Shown: one piece after another, positions 4,611-5,342 of the stretch
Position numbering within the stretch: position 1 is the stretch's first letter
Layout of the letters: the number at the start of each line of letters is the position of its first letter
Assembly (NCBI GenBank): GCA_024277695.1
Contig: JAJRUR010000148.1
Location: forward strand, 1 to 5,342
Source: Bacteroidota bacterium
Lineage (GTDB): Bacteria; Bacteroidota; Bacteroidia; Chitinophagales; Saprospiraceae
Direction of reading: 5' to 3'
Length of the DNA: 5,342 nucleotides
Made by a program: the position numbers and the translations under genes
Notes under the pieces: model-generated
The model's database searches: none
Told to the model about the DNA's origin: nothing
What the model saw: the letters and a program-made list of their open reading frames with translations, nothing else

Positions 4611-5342
4611 TCATTTTTTAGAAACTACAAATCGAGCGGACCATTTACCCCATTTAGATTCTAAGCGCATATAATAAATGCCCTCAGAGAGTGCACTGAC
4701 ATCCACTTGACCTTGGAATAGACCGCGATCTACTTCCGTACCCAGCTGATTGTAGATCTGAAATTTAACCGGACTATCTGTAGGCTGATGTATATAGAGC
4801 ATATCCGATGTCGGATTCGGGTACAAATAAATATCGGATGTTACTACATCTCGAATATTAGTAGATAAACAGGATTCAATGATTTGGGATGTACTATCAC
4901 AGCCCATTTTATTGTCTCGGATATCTACTTTGATACTATTCGCACCTTGTATAAGACGAGCACATATAGCCTCAGCATTACAATTGGTCAGTTGTGGGTT
5001 GCGATTGATCAAAATCACCGCTTCTGCCGAATCCATACCCAATCGTACAAAGTTCTTCAGATCCAGCAAACTGGGGAGCGATTGGTTTATTTCTACTTGA
5101 AATATCTCACCTACATAGCGCAATGCTGCCAAACCTACTAATGAACGTAAAGAGTCTAAGCGACTCAAAAAAAATTTCTTGCCTACAAGCTCCAAGGATC
5201 CAAATCCGGTAATCTTCTCCAAGCTTGACATATTCAATACGCCCCAAGTCTGTTCTACTTCTTCTAACATATCAAATCCGGAGATGTCCGTCTGCATATC
5301 ATTGGCCAATATCACTACACTACCCGCCTGTTTTAGCTGAGC
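4611..5342 (-). CDS. Secreted receptor-L-domain/LRR-like protein with T9SS sorting domain (partial, 5' end off right edge)
   Basis: The frame is open through the right edge, so 243 C-terminal residues are visible; a GTG at 5315 is only an internal codon, not a credible start. Visible residues about 5-115 show a beta-strand/turn pattern like a receptor L domain: SVVILANDMQTDISGFDMLE (8-27), then MSSLEKITGFGSLELVGKKF (38-57), ending ILINRNPQLT. A four-Cys cap follows (NCNAEAIC at 120-127, then Cys148 and Cys158). Residues about 170-243 are a type A T9SS C-terminal sorting domain: IYLYPNPTSDMLYIHQ at 171-186, VKFQIYNQLGTEV, then VSALSEGIYYMRLES, with basic final residues. The family exports such proteins across the outer membrane and usually removes the C-terminal domain while anchoring or releasing the cargo. 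It is probably a surface or secreted binding protein; ligand unknown. It converges on the repressor gene, so any link between them is positional only. Confidence 0.9.
   Translation of the reverse strand, partial: AQLKQAGSVVILANDMQTDISGFDMLEEVEQTWGVLNMSSLEKITGFGSLELVGKKFFLSRLDSLRSLVGLAALRYVGEIFQVEINQSLPSLLDLKNFVRLGMDSAEAVILINRNPQLTNCNAEAICARLIQGANSIKVDIRDNKMGCDSTSQIIESCLSTNIRDVVTSDIYLYPNPTSDMLYIHQPTDSPVKFQIYNQLGTEVDRGLFQGQVDVSALSEGIYYMRLESKWGKWSARFVVSKK

Noticed and set aside
4879..5141. Two overlapping plus-strand open frames near the right edge
   Set aside because: Antisense to the T9SS protein, whose frame is continuous with a recognisable sorting domain.

Overview
The window looks like chromosomal DNA from a member of the Bacteroidota. 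Four things point there: a TonB-dependent receptor with an N-terminal carboxypeptidase-regulatory-like domain, a protein ending in a type IX secretion (T9SS) C-terminal sorting domain, Bacteroidota-type -7 promoter elements (TAnnTTTG) in front of several genes, and the lack of clear Shine-Dalgarno sequences. I cannot place the organism below phylum from the sequence alone; a Saprospiria- or Chitinophagia-like member would fit.

Layout, left to right. Positions 1-1497 (minus strand) hold the first 499 residues of a TonB-dependent outer-membrane receptor that runs off the left edge. A divergent intergenic region (1498-1720) holds a small dyad and a strong plus-strand promoter placed almost on the start codon of a 69-residue two-helix membrane protein (1721-1930). 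A 22-codon Cys-rich reading frame (1923-1991) overlaps the end of that gene. After a stretch with no other gene comes a 209-residue protein joining a DUF697-like membrane-associated domain to a C-terminal SHOCT domain (2143-2772). Next is a complete, canonical triosephosphate isomerase gene, tpiA (2887-3645), closed by a hairpin plus nine T's. A self-cleaving-type S24/LexA-like repressor (3786-4601) follows, with its own promoter and a 22-bp dyad exactly over the predicted transcription start. It converges, with a 9-nt gap, on a minus-strand gene (4611 to the right edge) for a secreted receptor-L-domain/LRR-like protein with a T9SS sorting domain.

The genes do not form one pathway. tpiA is glycolytic housekeeping; the receptor and the T9SS protein are envelope or surface functions; the S24 repressor is a regulator whose targets are not visible apart from probable control of its own promoter. 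Each plus-strand gene seems to have its own promoter, so this reads as a set of single-gene units. I see no mobile element, CRISPR array, tRNA or rRNA. The least ordinary features are the repressor (intact Ser/Lys dyad, candidate Ala-Gly cleavage site, extra C-terminal coiled coil, operator-like dyad) and the small membrane protein/microprotein pair.
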